Source: Rivibacter subsaxonicus | GTDB taxonomy: Bacteria > Pseudomonadota > Gammaproteobacteria > Burkholderiales > Burkholderiaceae_C | Length of the DNA stretch: 64,000 nt | Assembly (NCBI RefSeq): GCF_004217215.1 | Contig: NZ_SHKP01000006.1 | Location: 496,001-560,000 of the forward strand | Reading direction: 5' to 3' | Shown: piece by piece, positions 31,307-42,322 of the stretch | Position numbering within the stretch: position 1 is the first letter of the stretch | Layout of the letters: every line of letters starts with the position of its first letter | Program-made: the position numbers and the translations under genes | The notes under the pieces: generated by a model | The model's input: only the letters and a program-made list of their open reading frames with translations | Told to the model about the DNA's origin: nothing | Database searches by the model: none

Positions 31307-34300
31307 CTAGACCGGCTCGGCCGGTTGCGTCACCGCCACGTGGGCGCGGTAGCCGTCGACCCAGCCCGGCACCGCCGCGGCCGGCATCGGTGCGGCGATG
31401 CCGTAGCCCTGGCCGATGGAGCAACCGGCAGCGACCAGCGCCGACGCCTGCTCGGCTGACTCCACGCCCTCGGCGATGACGGCGCAGCCGAAGGTGCGCG
31501 ACAGCGCGATCACGCCTTCGACGATGGCGCGATCGGCAGCTGCCTCGAGCATGCCGCGCACGAAGCTGCGGTCGATCTTGAGCGCGTCGATCGGCAGATC
31601 GCGCAGGTAGGTGAGCTGCGAGTAGCCGGTCCCGAAGTCGTCGAGCGCGAAGCGCACGCCGAGCGTGCGGCAGCGGTCCATCACCTCCGAGGTGCGGCGC
31701 GGGTCGGCCAGCGCGGCGGTCTCGAGCACTTCGAGTTCGAGCCGGCGCGCCAGCAAGGGGTCGTGCTGCGTCAGCAACTCGCGCAGGCGCTCGGCAAACT
31801 CCGGGTGCTGCAGGTGGCGACCCGAGATGTTGACGCTGACGTTGAGGTGCAGGCCGTCGGCGCTCCAGTTGCTGAGCTGGCGCAGCGCCTGGTCGATGAC
31901 CCAGTCGCCGAGCTTGACCGCGAGCTCCGCGGTTTCCACCAGCGGCAGGAACTCCGACGGCGGCAGCAGGCCGTACTGTGGCCGCTGCCAGCGCAGCAGC
32001 GCCTCGAAGCCGACCACCTCGCGCAGGCGCATGTCGACCTTGGGCTGGTAGTAGAGGATGAACTCGCCGGCGGCGATGGCGGCGTCCACGCGGCGCGCCG
32101 CCTCGCGCCGCGCCATGGTCTGGCGGTCGAGTTCGGGGTCGAAGAACTGAACCTGGTTGCGGCCGGCCTGCTTGGCCCCGTACATCGCGTGGTCGGCGTG
32201 GCGCAGCAGAGTGTCGGCGTCGGCGCGGTCGCTCGGATAGACCGTGACTCCGATGCTGGCGGTGACGTTCCAGGCGCGCGGCATGCCCATCGTGTAGGGC
32301 TGCGTGACGGCCTGCAGCACGCGCTGCAGCGCCTGCGAACATTCCTGCATCGAGGTCGTGCGCATCAGCAGCACGAACTCGTCGCCTCCGAGGCGCGCGA
32401 CCACGTCGTGGCCGCGCAGCGCCGAGCGCAGCCGTTGCGAGAGCTCGGCCAGCAGGCGATCGCCGGCGTCATGGCCGAACTGGTCGTTGAGCGGCTTGAA
32501 GTGGTCGAGGTCGAGATAGGCGATCGCCAACGAGTGGCCGTCGCGGTCGGCCGCCGCGATCGCCTCGCGCAGCAAGGTGGCCAGCCGCAGGCGGTTGGGT
32601 AGCTGGGTCAGCGGGTCGTAGTGGGCCTGGCGCTCGAGCTGCTCGCGCTGCTGGCGCGCGGTGGTGATGTCCGAGACCGCCAGCACATGGTGCTCGACGT
32701 CGCCGGTCGCGTTGCGCACCACCGACACCGTGATCTGCTGGGTGTAGCGACTGGCGCTGCGACGCTGCGCGATCAGCTCGCCGCGCCAGACGTCGCCGGC
32801 CTTGAGCGCGTTGCGCAGCTCGGCGCGCCGGCGCCGCAGGTCCTCGCCCAGTTCATCGCGCGGGCCGTCGTCGCTGTCGGGCTGCAACAGTGCCGGCACG
32901 GTGCCGATGAGTTCCTCGCGCGCGGTGCCGGTCAGCCGCGTGTAGGCCGGATTGACGTGCAGGATGCGGCACTGTGCGTCGGTGATCACCAGGCCCTCGT
33001 GCAGGTGCTGCACGAGGTTGGTCGACAGGCGCTGTCGCTCGGCCGCGCCATGGCGCTCGGTGACATCGATCGCGGTCGAGATCAGCCGCAGCGGGTTGCC
33101 GCGTTCGGAACGCTCGACCACCCGTGCATGCAACTCGAACCACTTCCAGCGACCGTCGCGGCAGCGCAGCCGATGCTCGATGCGCAGCTCGTTGCGACGG
33201 CCTGCGAGCAACTCGTCGAGTGCCGCCTGCAGGCGTGCAAGGTCGTCGGTGTGGACGCGACCGCGCCACTCGTCGATCCCGGTGCCGATCTCGTGCACGG
33301 CGTAGCCCAGCATCGCCTTCCAGCGCCGCGAGTACTGGACCCGGCCCTCGCGCACGTCCCAGTCGGCGACGCCGGTGCCGGTGCCCTCCAGCGCGAGCTG
33401 CCAGCGATCCTCGCTGCGGCTGCGTTCGGCCACCAGGACCGCGATCAGCAGCGGCAGCGCGGTCAGCGTGGCGATATAGCCCCACAGCAGCGACAGTCCC
33501 TCGCGGACGTTGTCGCTGTAGAGCGGACCCTGGCCGGTCGCGGTGCCCCACGCGGCGACGGCCGCGAGCACGAGCGCGGTGAGCGATGCGTAGTGCAGCC
33601 CGGCGCGGATCGCCAGCACCGCAAGCAGCAGGTGCGGAATGAAGACAAAGGGGGTGAACGCCGAGCCTGGCGGCTGAAGGAAGCTGATGCTGCCGGTGCC
33701 GAACGCCACCACCACCAGCGCCGCGTTCAACAGTCGGTCGACCGCGCTGATGCGACGCCGCAGCGTGCCGCGCGGCGGCCAGGTCAGCAGCGGCACCCCG
33801 GCGATCAGCGCACCGATGGCATCGCCAAGCCACCAGCCAAGCCAGGCCGCCGGCGCCGCGGCCGAGCCGATGAGCCCGGCCGACATCAATGCGACGACGC
33901 CGTTGGTGGCCGTGACCACCATGCCGAAGCCGGCACCGATCGCGAGGTAGGCGAGCACGTCGCGCGGGCGGTCCATCGCGTGGCGAAAGCCGACTCTGCG
34001 CAGCCAGATGCTGCCCAACCACGGTCCTGCCGTGTTGCCCAAGGCCAGCGCCAGCGACAGCGCGAACGAGGAGCCGATCGAGAGCGCCGTGCAGGCGGCC
34101 GCGAGTGCGATGGCCGGCGCCATTGCGGAGCCCCAACGCAGCAGGGCGGCCATGGCAATGCCGGACGGCAGCCACAGCAGCGTGATGTGGGCATCCTGGT
34201 AGGGCAGCAGTAGGCCCAGGCGGCCGGTCAGGTAGTAGGCCAGGCCGACGACGAGCGAACGCCAGAGCCAGCGCAGCCGGCTCGCCGATGCTACGCCGAC

Positions 34301-34372
34301 GGCTTGCGGCGCTTGGGCGGCAGGCAGCATCACGTCGATCAGGCTCGAAGAGACGGCGGGCGGTTGGGGCAT
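31307..34372 (-). CDS. MASE1-PAS-PAS-GGDEF-EAL cyclic-di-GMP protein
   Basis: A 1021-residue inner-membrane sensor that can make and/or degrade cyclic-di-GMP. An N-terminal MASE1-type region with about eight hydrophobic helices (about 30-320) is followed by two PAS domains (about 340-450 and 455-575), a GGDEF domain with intact RLGGDEF near residue 660, and an EAL domain with intact FEALLRW near 787. The inhibitory I-site RGHD lies five residues before GGDEF. The EAL domain keeps the Asn (VNISGRH), Asp pair (DDFGTGYS), Lys (LKIDRSFV) and Glu (AEGVES). Both activities therefore look possible. The ATG at 34370-34372 excludes a non-conserved open stretch upstream. It is convergent with the nitronate monooxygenase gene. 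Confidence 0.92.
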   Translation of the reverse strand: MPQPPAVSSSLIDVMLPAAQAPQAVGVASASRLRWLWRSLVVGLAYYLTGRLGLLLPYQDAHITLLWLPSGIAMAALLRWGSAMAPAIALAAACTALSIGSSFALSLALALGNTAGPWLGSIWLRRVGFRHAMDRPRDVLAYLAIGAGFGMVVTATNGVVALMSAGLIGSAAAPAAWLGWWLGDAIGALIAGVPLLTWPPRGTLRRRISAVDRLLNAALVVVAFGTGSISFLQPPGSAFTPFVFIPHLLLAVLAIRAGLHYASLTALVLAAVAAWGTATGQGPLYSDNVREGLSLLWGYIATLTALPLLIAVLVAERSRSEDRWQLALEGTGTGVADWDVREGRVQYSRRWKAMLGYAVHEIGTGIDEWRGRVHTDDLARLQAALDELLAGRRNELRIEHRLRCRDGRWKWFELHARVVERSERGNPLRLISTAIDVTERHGAAERQRLSTNLVQHLHEGLVITDAQCRILHVNPAYTRLTGTAREELIGTVPALLQPDSDDGPRDELGEDLRRRRAELRNALKAGDVWRGELIAQRRSASRYTQQITVSVVRNATGDVEHHVLAVSDITTARQQREQLERQAHYDPLTQLPNRLRLATLLREAIAAADRDGHSLAIAYLDLDHFKPLNDQFGHDAGDRLLAELSQRLRSALRGHDVVARLGGDEFVLLMRTTSMQECSQALQRVLQAVTQPYTMGMPRAWNVTASIGVTVYPSDRADADTLLRHADHAMYGAKQAGRNQVQFFDPELDRQTMARREAARRVDAAIAAGEFILYYQPKVDMRLREVVGFEALLRWQRPQYGLLPPSEFLPLVETAELAVKLGDWVIDQALRQLSNWSADGLHLNVSVNISGRHLQHPEFAERLRELLTQHDPLLARRLELEVLETAALADPRRTSEVMDRCRTLGVRFALDDFGTGYSQLTYLRDLPIDALKIDRSFVRGMLEAAADRAIVEGVIALSRTFGCAVIAEGVESAEQASALVAAGCSIGQGYGIAAPMPAAAVPGWVDGYRAHVAVTQPAEPV

Positions 34373-34574
34373 GCGCGGGTTGCAGCTGGGGTGTTGGAGC
34401 GCTCCCAGGTGCGGCTCGCATCGACACACGCAGGTGCGAGCGGACTGTAGCAACGGCAACCCCACGCCGGCCCTCTTGCGGTGGGCGTTTTTTGCGGCCG
34501 ATGCCTGAATGCGACGGCTCGGCCGCAGACCTCCGTGTACCGCCGCGCCTGCAGTGAGCAAAGGGCCGCAGCCT

Positions 34575-34604
34575 TGCGCGAGGAGCGGAAAATGTTGTAC
34601 ACTC
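34575..34604 (+). promoter_or_regulatory. Probable promoter of tRNA-Asp
   Basis: TTGCGC (34575-34580) and TACACT (34599-34604) with an 18-base spacer lie 45 bases upstream of the tRNA. Confidence 0.55.
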
Positions 34605-34648
34605 GCTGCTTCACCTGATCGCGACAGATCATCAGTGTGAACCAACGT

Positions 34649-34725
34649 GGAGTGGTAGTTCAGTTGGTTAGAATACCGGCCTGTCACGCCGGGGGTCGCG
34701 GGTTCGAGCCCCGTCCACTCCGCCA
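34649..34725 (+). tRNA. tRNA-Asp(GUC)
   Basis: A 77-base tRNA with CCA encoded. The acceptor is GGAGTGG/CCACTCC with discriminator G73, and the anticodon loop CTGTCAC gives GTC. A strong terminator follows, so it is a single-gene unit. Confidence 0.97.
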
Positions 34726-34732
34726 AAGATCC

Positions 34733-34764
34733 AGCCCCCAGAGCGCAAGTTCTGGGGGCTTTTT
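34733..34764 (+). terminator. Intrinsic terminator of tRNA-Asp
   Basis: AGCCCCCAGA pairs with TCTGGGGGCT and runs into TTTTTCTC. Confidence 0.9.
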
Positions 34765-35065
34765 CTCGTCCCGTGTCGAGGGCCGCGCGCGACGCAACGA
34801 TCGCGCGCTGCGGCGCTGCCAGGTGCGCTGCCAATCACTCGTTCAGGCGGTGTGGTTCAGGCACACCGGCGCTCTTTGACGAGCAGTTTGTCGGCGGTCA
34901 ATGCGATGTGAATCGTGCATCCGTCACGAATCGATTGATGCAGAATCCAATCGCCCACGGTGGCAAATCGGCCGGCGCGGGTGGCCATTGCGCAGGGAAG
35001 ATGCGGTTGTCGATCCCGGCTCTTGCAAGGCAGTTCAACATTAATTGTCTGAAGGAAGAACGTTC
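34765..35065. other. 301-base intergenic stretch, no gene seen
   Basis: Between the tRNA-Asp terminator and the SHOCT-domain gene. The second half (from about 34860) is less GC-rich than its surroundings and ends in an AT-rich section with an AAGGAAGAA ribosome binding site at 35052-35060. I see no convincing promoter pair, conserved RNA or protein. It presumably holds the promoter of the small membrane protein that follows. Confidence 0.5.
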
Positions 35066-35443
35066 ATGAGCAGCTTCTGGGAAATCATGTGGTTGATGAT
35101 CTGGACATTCGTTTTCATCGCCTACCTCTTCGTCCTCTTCCAGATCGTCATCGACCTGTTCCGCGACCCCGAGTTGGGCGGCTTTGCCAAGGCGCTGTGG
35201 GTGCTCGGCCTGATCTTCCTGCCGTTCCTGACCGCGCTGATCTACATCATTGCCCGCGGCAAGGGCATGGGGCATCGTCAGCTCAAGGCCATCCACGACG
35301 CCAAGTCGGAAACCGACGCCTACATCCGCTCCATCGCCGGCAAGTCGGCTGCCGATCAGATCGGCGACGCCAAGAAGTTGCTGGACGCGGGCACGATCAG
35401 TGCCGAAGAGTTCGCCAAGCTCAAGGCCAAGGCACTGGGCTGA
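35066..35443 (+). CDS. Small membrane protein with PLDc_N-like and SHOCT domains
   Basis: A 125-residue protein with two N-terminal membrane helices (about 5-28 and 42-65) and the pattern LFRDPELGGFAKALWVLGLIFLP found in PLDc_N-type membrane proteins. A short helical SHOCT domain ends the chain (KKLLDAGTISAEEFAKLKAKALG). SHOCT domains are thought to mediate oligomerisation or membrane attachment; the function of this protein is unknown. The ATG at 35066 has AAGGAAGAA upstream. The SYLF lipoprotein gene follows 138 bases later. Confidence 0.75.
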   Translation: MSSFWEIMWLMIWTFVFIAYLFVLFQIVIDLFRDPELGGFAKALWVLGLIFLPFLTALIYIIARGKGMGHRQLKAIHDAKSETDAYIRSIAGKSAADQIGDAKKLLDAGTISAEEFAKLKAKALG

Positions 35444-35519
35444 AGAAACTGATGCTTCTTGCGGCGCTCGCCGCGCGCACCTCACCCGTGTGCGATGCGC
35501 AGGCCGAGGCCAGATCCCG

Positions 35520-35554
35520 TTTCGCGCCGGGCAACCCGGACGTCCGGCGCGAAA
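35520..35554. repeat. Nested perfect inverted repeat in the leader of the SYLF gene
   Basis: TTTCGCGCCGG and CCGGCGCGAAA are perfect 11-base arms around a 13-base loop. The loop and the second arm contain a second perfect palindrome, CCGGACGTCCGG (35536-35547), so two alternative hairpins compete. No T-run follows. It ends 27 bases before the start codon, where it could affect translation or act as a protein-binding site. Confidence 0.7.
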
Positions 35555-35581
35555 TCCCAACCTTGTTCGGGGAGGTGAATC

Positions 35582-36157
35582 ATGGACAAGCGCACTTTTC
35601 TCGTAGCTGGCGCGTCGGTCGCCGCCGTCTCGCTGCTGTCGGCCGGCTGCACGACCACCACGAGCGCATCGAGTGATCCGCAGGCTCGTCGCAACGACAT
35701 CAACACCAGTGTCGATCGTGCCCTGAGCAACCTCTACACGCAGGTGGGCGGATCGGAGGAACTGGTCAAGTCTGCGCGCGGCGTGCTGGTGTTCCCGAGC
35801 GTCATTGCCGCCGGCCTGGGCGTCGGCGGCGCGACAGGCGAGGGCGCGATGCGAGAGGCCGGTGTCACCACGGGCTTCTTCCGGACGAGCTCGTTGTCGG
35901 TCGGGCTCATTGCCGGCGCCCAGTCGACCGCGGTGATCTACCTGTTCATGACGCAGGAGGCGCTCGCCAAGTTCAATGCGAGCCGTGGTTGGCAGGTTGG
36001 CGTCGACGCTGGCGTGACACTGATCTCGGTGGGTACCAACGCGCGCGTCGACACGCGCAGCGTGCAGCAGCCGATCGTCGCCTTCGTGCTCACGAACGCC
36101 GGCCTGATGGCGAACCTCACCCTCGACGGCACGCGCATCAACAGGCTCGATCTCTGA
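35582..36157 (+). CDS. SYLF/YSC84-domain lipoprotein
   Basis: A 191-residue exported protein. A signal peptide (MDKRTFLVAGASVAAVSLLS) ends in lipobox LSAGC, so it is probably a lipoprotein. The rest is a SYLF (YSC84) domain: ARGVLVFPSVIAAGLGVGGATGEG, then the SLSVGLIAGAQS and ALAKFNASRGWQVGVDAG segments. SYLF domains bind phospholipids. In bacteria such proteins are usually stress-linked envelope proteins of unknown role. A GGGGAGG ribosome binding site precedes the ATG. Confidence 0.88.
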   Translation: MDKRTFLVAGASVAAVSLLSAGCTTTTSASSDPQARRNDINTSVDRALSNLYTQVGGSEELVKSARGVLVFPSVIAAGLGVGGATGEGAMREAGVTTGFFRTSSLSVGLIAGAQSTAVIYLFMTQEALAKFNASRGWQVGVDAGVTLISVGTNARVDTRSVQQPIVAFVLTNAGLMANLTLDGTRINRLDL

Positions 36158-36226
36158 TGGTCCCAGGTGTCGGGCCGGGCCTGGCCCGACACCTAGCGCT
36201 GCCCCGGCAGCGCTGAGCCGCACATC

Positions 36227-36820
36227 GTGCCGTTCACGCTGGCAGCTTCCGTTCAAAGCGACCTGCTGATCCGCAAGAGCCGCTTCATCGGTTGCGTGGA
36301 ACCGATGGCGGGCCGTGCCGCAGCGCAGGCTCGGGTCGCGGTCCTGCGGGCGGAGCATCCCGGCGCCGTCCACGTTTGCTGGGCCTTGCTGGCCGGCGGC
36401 GAATCGGCCGCGGTCGATGACGGCGAGCCCGGCGGCACCGCCGGCCGGCCGATGCTCGAGGTGCTGCGGCATCAGGATCTCGAAGGCGTGCTTGCCACCG
36501 TGGTGCGCTACTTCGGCGGCGTCAAGCTCGGCGCCGGCGGCCTGGTACGGGCCTACACCGACGCGGTCGCCCAGGCCCTGCTGCACGCCGAGAAGCAGCC
36601 GCTGCAGCGGCTGCTCACCCTGGACTGCTTGGTGCCCTACGCGCTGGAGGGCCTGCTGCGGCGCGAAATCGAGGCCGTCGGCGCCAGCCTGCTGGCCGTG
36701 CGCCACGGCATGGGTGTCGAGTTCAGCTTCCGGCTGCCCGAGGCCGATAGCGCGACATTGGTCGCGCGCCTCGACGAAGCGTGCCACGGACACCTCGTCT
36801 GGCGCGATCCGGACGCCTGA
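36227..36820 (+). CDS. IMPACT/YigZ family protein
   Basis: A 197-residue protein of the YigZ/IMPACT (UPF0029) family. The N-terminal domain keeps the signature of the family: KSRFIGCVEP, DDGEPGGTAGRPMLEVL and VVRYFGGVKLGAGGLVRAY. A C-terminal ferredoxin-like domain follows. In eukaryotes IMPACT modulates GCN2 signalling; the bacterial function is not established. The start is GTG at 36227, the only one giving the conserved N-terminus. It stands alone between the SYLF gene and rdgC. Confidence 0.88.
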   Translation: MPFTLAASVQSDLLIRKSRFIGCVEPMAGRAAAQARVAVLRAEHPGAVHVCWALLAGGESAAVDDGEPGGTAGRPMLEVLRHQDLEGVLATVVRYFGGVKLGAGGLVRAYTDAVAQALLHAEKQPLQRLLTLDCLVPYALEGLLRREIEAVGASLLAVRHGMGVEFSFRLPEADSATLVARLDEACHGHLVWRDPDA

Positions 36821-36934
36821 GAGACGGGACAATCGTCGTCCGCTTCCGCGCTCCGTCTTTCCCGTTCTCGTTCGTCGATCCCGCCGGCGCCATGCCGGCC
36901 GGCACGACATCAGTACCCATCGCAGAGGATTCCC

Positions 36935-37840
36935 TTGTTCAAGAACCTTACCGTGTATCGCATCGGGGCCGACTGGTCGGCCACGCTGGCGCAGGTCGAA
37001 GAGGGCCTGGCCAAGGCGCGCTTCGTTGCCTGTGGCCTGACCCAGCCGCGCTCGGCGGGCTGGGTCGAGCCGCGTGGCGTGGCCCATGGCCCGCTCGCCG
37101 AAGGCGTGGGCGGCCAGTGGCTGTTCAAGCTGCAGACCGAGCAGCGCGTGCTGCCGGCCGCGGTGGTCAAGCGCCGGGTCGAAGAAGTCGCGCAGCAGAT
37201 CGAGCAGAGCAGCGGCCGCAAGCCCGGCAAGAAGCAGCTCAAGGAGATCAAGGAGCAGGCCACGCTCGAACTGCTGCCGATGGCCTTCACCAAGCAGGCG
37301 GCGATCAACGTCTGGCTCGATCCGCAACGCCGGCTGCTGATGGTCGATGCGAGCAGCCCGGCGCGTGCCGCCGAGGTGGCCGAACTGCTGATCAAGTGTC
37401 TCGATGGCCTTGCGCTCACGCCGCTGCAGACCGCGCAGTCGGCCGCGACGGCGATGTCGGCCTGGCTGGCCAGTGGCGAGCCGCCGCCGGCCTTCTCGGT
37501 CGACCGCGAGTGCGAGCTCAAGGGCGCCGACGAGATGAAGTCCGTGGTGCGCTATGCGCGCCATCCGCTCGACACCGACGAGGTGCGCCAGCACATCGGC
37601 ATGGGCAAGCAGCCGACCCGGCTGGCGATGAGCTGGCAGGGCCGCGTCTCGTTCATGCTGACCGACGCGATGCAGATCAAGAAGCTCGACTTCCTCGACG
37701 TGGTGTTCGAGGGCCGCAAGAGCAGCCAGCAGCACCAGGACGAGGCCTTCGACGCCGACGCCGCGATCGGCACCGGCGAACTGGCGCGGCTGATCCCGGA
37801 CCTGATCGAGGCGCTTGGCGGCGAGCAGCTGGCAGCATGA
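36935..37840 (+). CDS. rdgC: Recombination-associated protein RdgC
   Basis: A 301-residue nucleoid-associated protein that forms a ring around double-stranded DNA and limits RecA loading. The N-terminus FKNLTVYRI and the LFKLQTEQRVLPAAVVKRRVEE and GRKPGKKQLKEIKEQATLELLP segments are typical of the family. The start is TTG at 36935, with AGAGGA five bases upstream. Its stop overlaps the next gene's start as ATGA. Confidence 0.94.
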   Translation: MFKNLTVYRIGADWSATLAQVEEGLAKARFVACGLTQPRSAGWVEPRGVAHGPLAEGVGGQWLFKLQTEQRVLPAAVVKRRVEEVAQQIEQSSGRKPGKKQLKEIKEQATLELLPMAFTKQAAINVWLDPQRRLLMVDASSPARAAEVAELLIKCLDGLALTPLQTAQSAATAMSAWLASGEPPPAFSVDRECELKGADEMKSVVRYARHPLDTDEVRQHIGMGKQPTRLAMSWQGRVSFMLTDAMQIKKLDFLDVVFEGRKSSQQHQDEAFDADAAIGTGELARLIPDLIEALGGEQLAA

Positions 37841-38712
37841 GTCCGCAGCTCTCGCCGGTCGTCGCCGGCACCTGGCGCATGCACGAGTGGGGCTGGTCGC
37901 CGGCCGAGCGGCTGGCCTGGATCGAGCAATGCGTCGAGCTCGGCGTGACCAGCTTCGACCACGCCGACATCTACGGCGGCTACAGCGTCGAGACGCTGTT
38001 TGGCGAGGCCTTGCGGCTGGCAACGCCCGCGCTGCGCCAGCGCCTGCAGATCGTCACCAAGTGCGGCATCAGGCTGGTGTCGCCGGCACGGCCGCTGCAT
38101 CGGCTCAAGTCCTACGACACCTCGGCCGCGCATCTGCGCGCTAGCGTCGAAGCTTCGCTGCGGGCGCTTGGCGTCGAGCGCATCGAACTGCTGCTGATCC
38201 ACCGCCCCGATCCGCTGCTCGATCCGGCCGAGGTGGCGGGTGCGATCGACGCGTTGCGACGCGAGGGCAAGCTGGCCCATTTCGGCGTTTCCAATCACAC
38301 GCCGTCGCAGGCGAGCCTGCTGCAGCGTGCGCTGCCGCTGGCCGCCAACCAGATCGAGTTCTCGCCGCTGCACCTGCAGCCGCTGCACGACGGCACGCTC
38401 GACCAGTGCCTGGATCTCGGCATCCGGCCGATGGCCTGGTCGCCGCTCGGTGGCGGCCGGCTGCTCAATGGCCACGACGAGCGCGAGCGCCGGGTTCGTG
38501 ATGCGCTCGAGCGCATCGCGGCCGAACACGGCGTCTCGATCGCCACCGCAGCCTACGCGTGGATCCTGCGCCATCCCTCGCGCCCGCTGCCGATCACCGG
38601 CACGCGCCGCATCGACGCGATCCGCGAGGCGCTGGCGGCCACCTCCCTGCGGCTCGACCGCGAGTCCTGGTTCGACGTCTGGCAGGCCAGTGCCGGCCAT
38701 GAGGTGGCATGA
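37837..38712 (+). CDS. Aldo/keto reductase (YdhF-like)
   Basis: A 291-residue NADPH-dependent TIM-barrel oxidoreductase of the aldo/keto reductase family, closest in layout to E. coli YdhF. The catalytic Asp and Tyr are in FDHADIYGGYSVE, the Lys in IVTKCGI, and the HRPDPL motif with the C-terminal NQIEFSPLHL and ITGTRR coenzyme-binding segments are present. It overlaps rdgC by four bases and is translationally coupled to it, though no functional link is obvious. The natural substrate is unknown. Confidence 0.9.
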   Translation: MSPQLSPVVAGTWRMHEWGWSPAERLAWIEQCVELGVTSFDHADIYGGYSVETLFGEALRLATPALRQRLQIVTKCGIRLVSPARPLHRLKSYDTSAAHLRASVEASLRALGVERIELLLIHRPDPLLDPAEVAGAIDALRREGKLAHFGVSNHTPSQASLLQRALPLAANQIEFSPLHLQPLHDGTLDQCLDLGIRPMAWSPLGGGRLLNGHDERERRVRDALERIAAEHGVSIATAAYAWILRHPSRPLPITGTRRIDAIREALAATSLRLDRESWFDVWQASAGHEVA

Positions 38713-38732
38713 GTCCTGCGAGCGATCCGTTC

Positions 38733-38767
38733 TTGAATACGCATTGATCGGTACGTATAATCAATGC
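38733..38767 (+). promoter_or_regulatory. Promoter and inverted-repeat operator of the toxin-antitoxin pair
   Basis: TTGAAT (38733-38738) and a perfect TATAAT (38756-38761) are 17 bases apart. An inverted repeat GCATTGAT (38741-38748)/ATCAATGC (38760-38767) spans the spacer and overlaps the -10. This is where an antitoxin or toxin-antitoxin complex would bind to repress its own operon. Confidence 0.75.
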
Positions 38768-38789
38768 ATACCAAAGTCCGGAGTCCCGC

Positions 38790-39053
38790 ATGGAAGCCAC
38801 TGTCGCTGAACGCGGCCAGATCACCCTGCCCAAGGCGGTGCGTGACGCGCTGGGCCTGACCAAGGGCACCACGCTCAAGGTCGAACTCGACGGCAGCCGG
38901 ATCATCCTGCGCAAGGACGTTGACGACGCGATCTCGCGCTTGCGCGGCCGCTTCAAGCTGCCACCGGGCGTGACGACCGACGATGTGATGCGCGAGCTGC
39001 GTGGCCGGGCGCCGGGTGACCCCTACCCGCCGCCAGACGACACGGCCGCATGA
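38790..39053 (+). CDS. AbrB/SpoVT-type antitoxin
   Basis: An 87-residue protein with an N-terminal swapped-hairpin DNA-binding domain: VAERGQITLPKAVRDALGL and LKVELDGSRIILRK. This is the AbrB/MazE/VapB-type antitoxin fold. The C-terminal tail (about 45-87), rich in Pro and charged residues, would wrap around and inhibit the toxin. It overlaps the PIN-domain gene by ATGA. With its complex it probably represses the promoter with the GCATTGAT repeat just upstream. Confidence 0.85.
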   Translation: MEATVAERGQITLPKAVRDALGLTKGTTLKVELDGSRIILRKDVDDAISRLRGRFKLPPGVTTDDVMRELRGRAPGDPYPPPDDTAA

Positions 39054-39481
39054 TCGCCATCGACACCTCGGTGCTGGTCGATCTGCTCGGCGACGACGCG
39101 CGCGCCGACGCAGCCGAGGCCGCGCTGCGCGAGGCGCTGGCCCATGGCCCCGTCGTGGCCTGCGACGTCGTGGTCAGCGAGGTCGTCGCCGGTCTCGGCC
39201 ACGGCTCGCAGATGATCGACACGCTCGAAGAGGCCGGCATCGGGTTTTCGGCGCTCGAGTTTCGATCGGCGGTGCGGGCGGGCGAAATGCAGCGCCGCTA
39301 CAAGGAGCGGGTTCGTGCCAGCAGCGCAACCGGCCGCAGCGCGCCGCTGCAGCGCTCGGTGCCCGACTTCCTGATCGGTGCCCATGCCCTGCTGCAGTGC
39401 CAGGCGCTCATCACGCGCGACGACGGCTTCTTCCGCGACTATTTCAAGGGCCTGAAGGTCATCATCCCGAAGGCTTCCTGA
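39050..39481 (+). CDS. PIN-domain ribonuclease toxin (VapC-like)
   Basis: A 143-residue PIN-domain protein, predicted to be a magnesium-dependent RNase that stops translation when freed from its antitoxin. The acidic residues expected in the active site are visible: Asp in IAIDTSVLVD near residue 4, Glu in VVVSEVVAG near residue 43, Asp in VPDFLIGAHAL near 109 and Asp in ITRDDGFF near 127. It is coupled to the antitoxin by a four-base overlap. The RNA target is unknown. Confidence 0.87.
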   Translation: MIAIDTSVLVDLLGDDARADAAEAALREALAHGPVVACDVVVSEVVAGLGHGSQMIDTLEEAGIGFSALEFRSAVRAGEMQRRYKERVRASSATGRSAPLQRSVPDFLIGAHALLQCQALITRDDGFFRDYFKGLKVIIPKAS

Positions 39482-39541
39482 TTCAAACTCGCGCTTCGGC
39501 GCGAAACCCCACCCCCAGCCACCTCCTTCCAAGGCAGCACC

Positions 39542-42262
<2,721 letters not shown>

Positions 42263-42280
42263 TCGGTCGCTCCAGAAGCA

Positions 42281-42315
42281 AAGCCGCCGGCCGCGAGGCC
42301 GGCGGCTTTTTTCTT
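42281..42315 (+). terminator. Intrinsic terminator of acnA
   Basis: GCCGCCGGCC pairs with GGCCGGCGGC around a GCGA loop and runs into TTTTTTCTTG. It lies between acnA and the convergent flavoprotein gene. Confidence 0.9.
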
Positions 42316-42322
42316 GTAGCGC

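Noticed and set aside
34898-38023. A 1041-codon open frame on the minus strand across six genes
   Set aside because: It covers the SHOCT, SYLF, YigZ, rdgC and reductase genes, all of which have clear family signatures on the other strand.
39488-39506. CGCGC-TTCG-GCGCG hairpin after the PIN toxin as a terminator
   Set aside because: No T-run follows on either strand; too weak to call.
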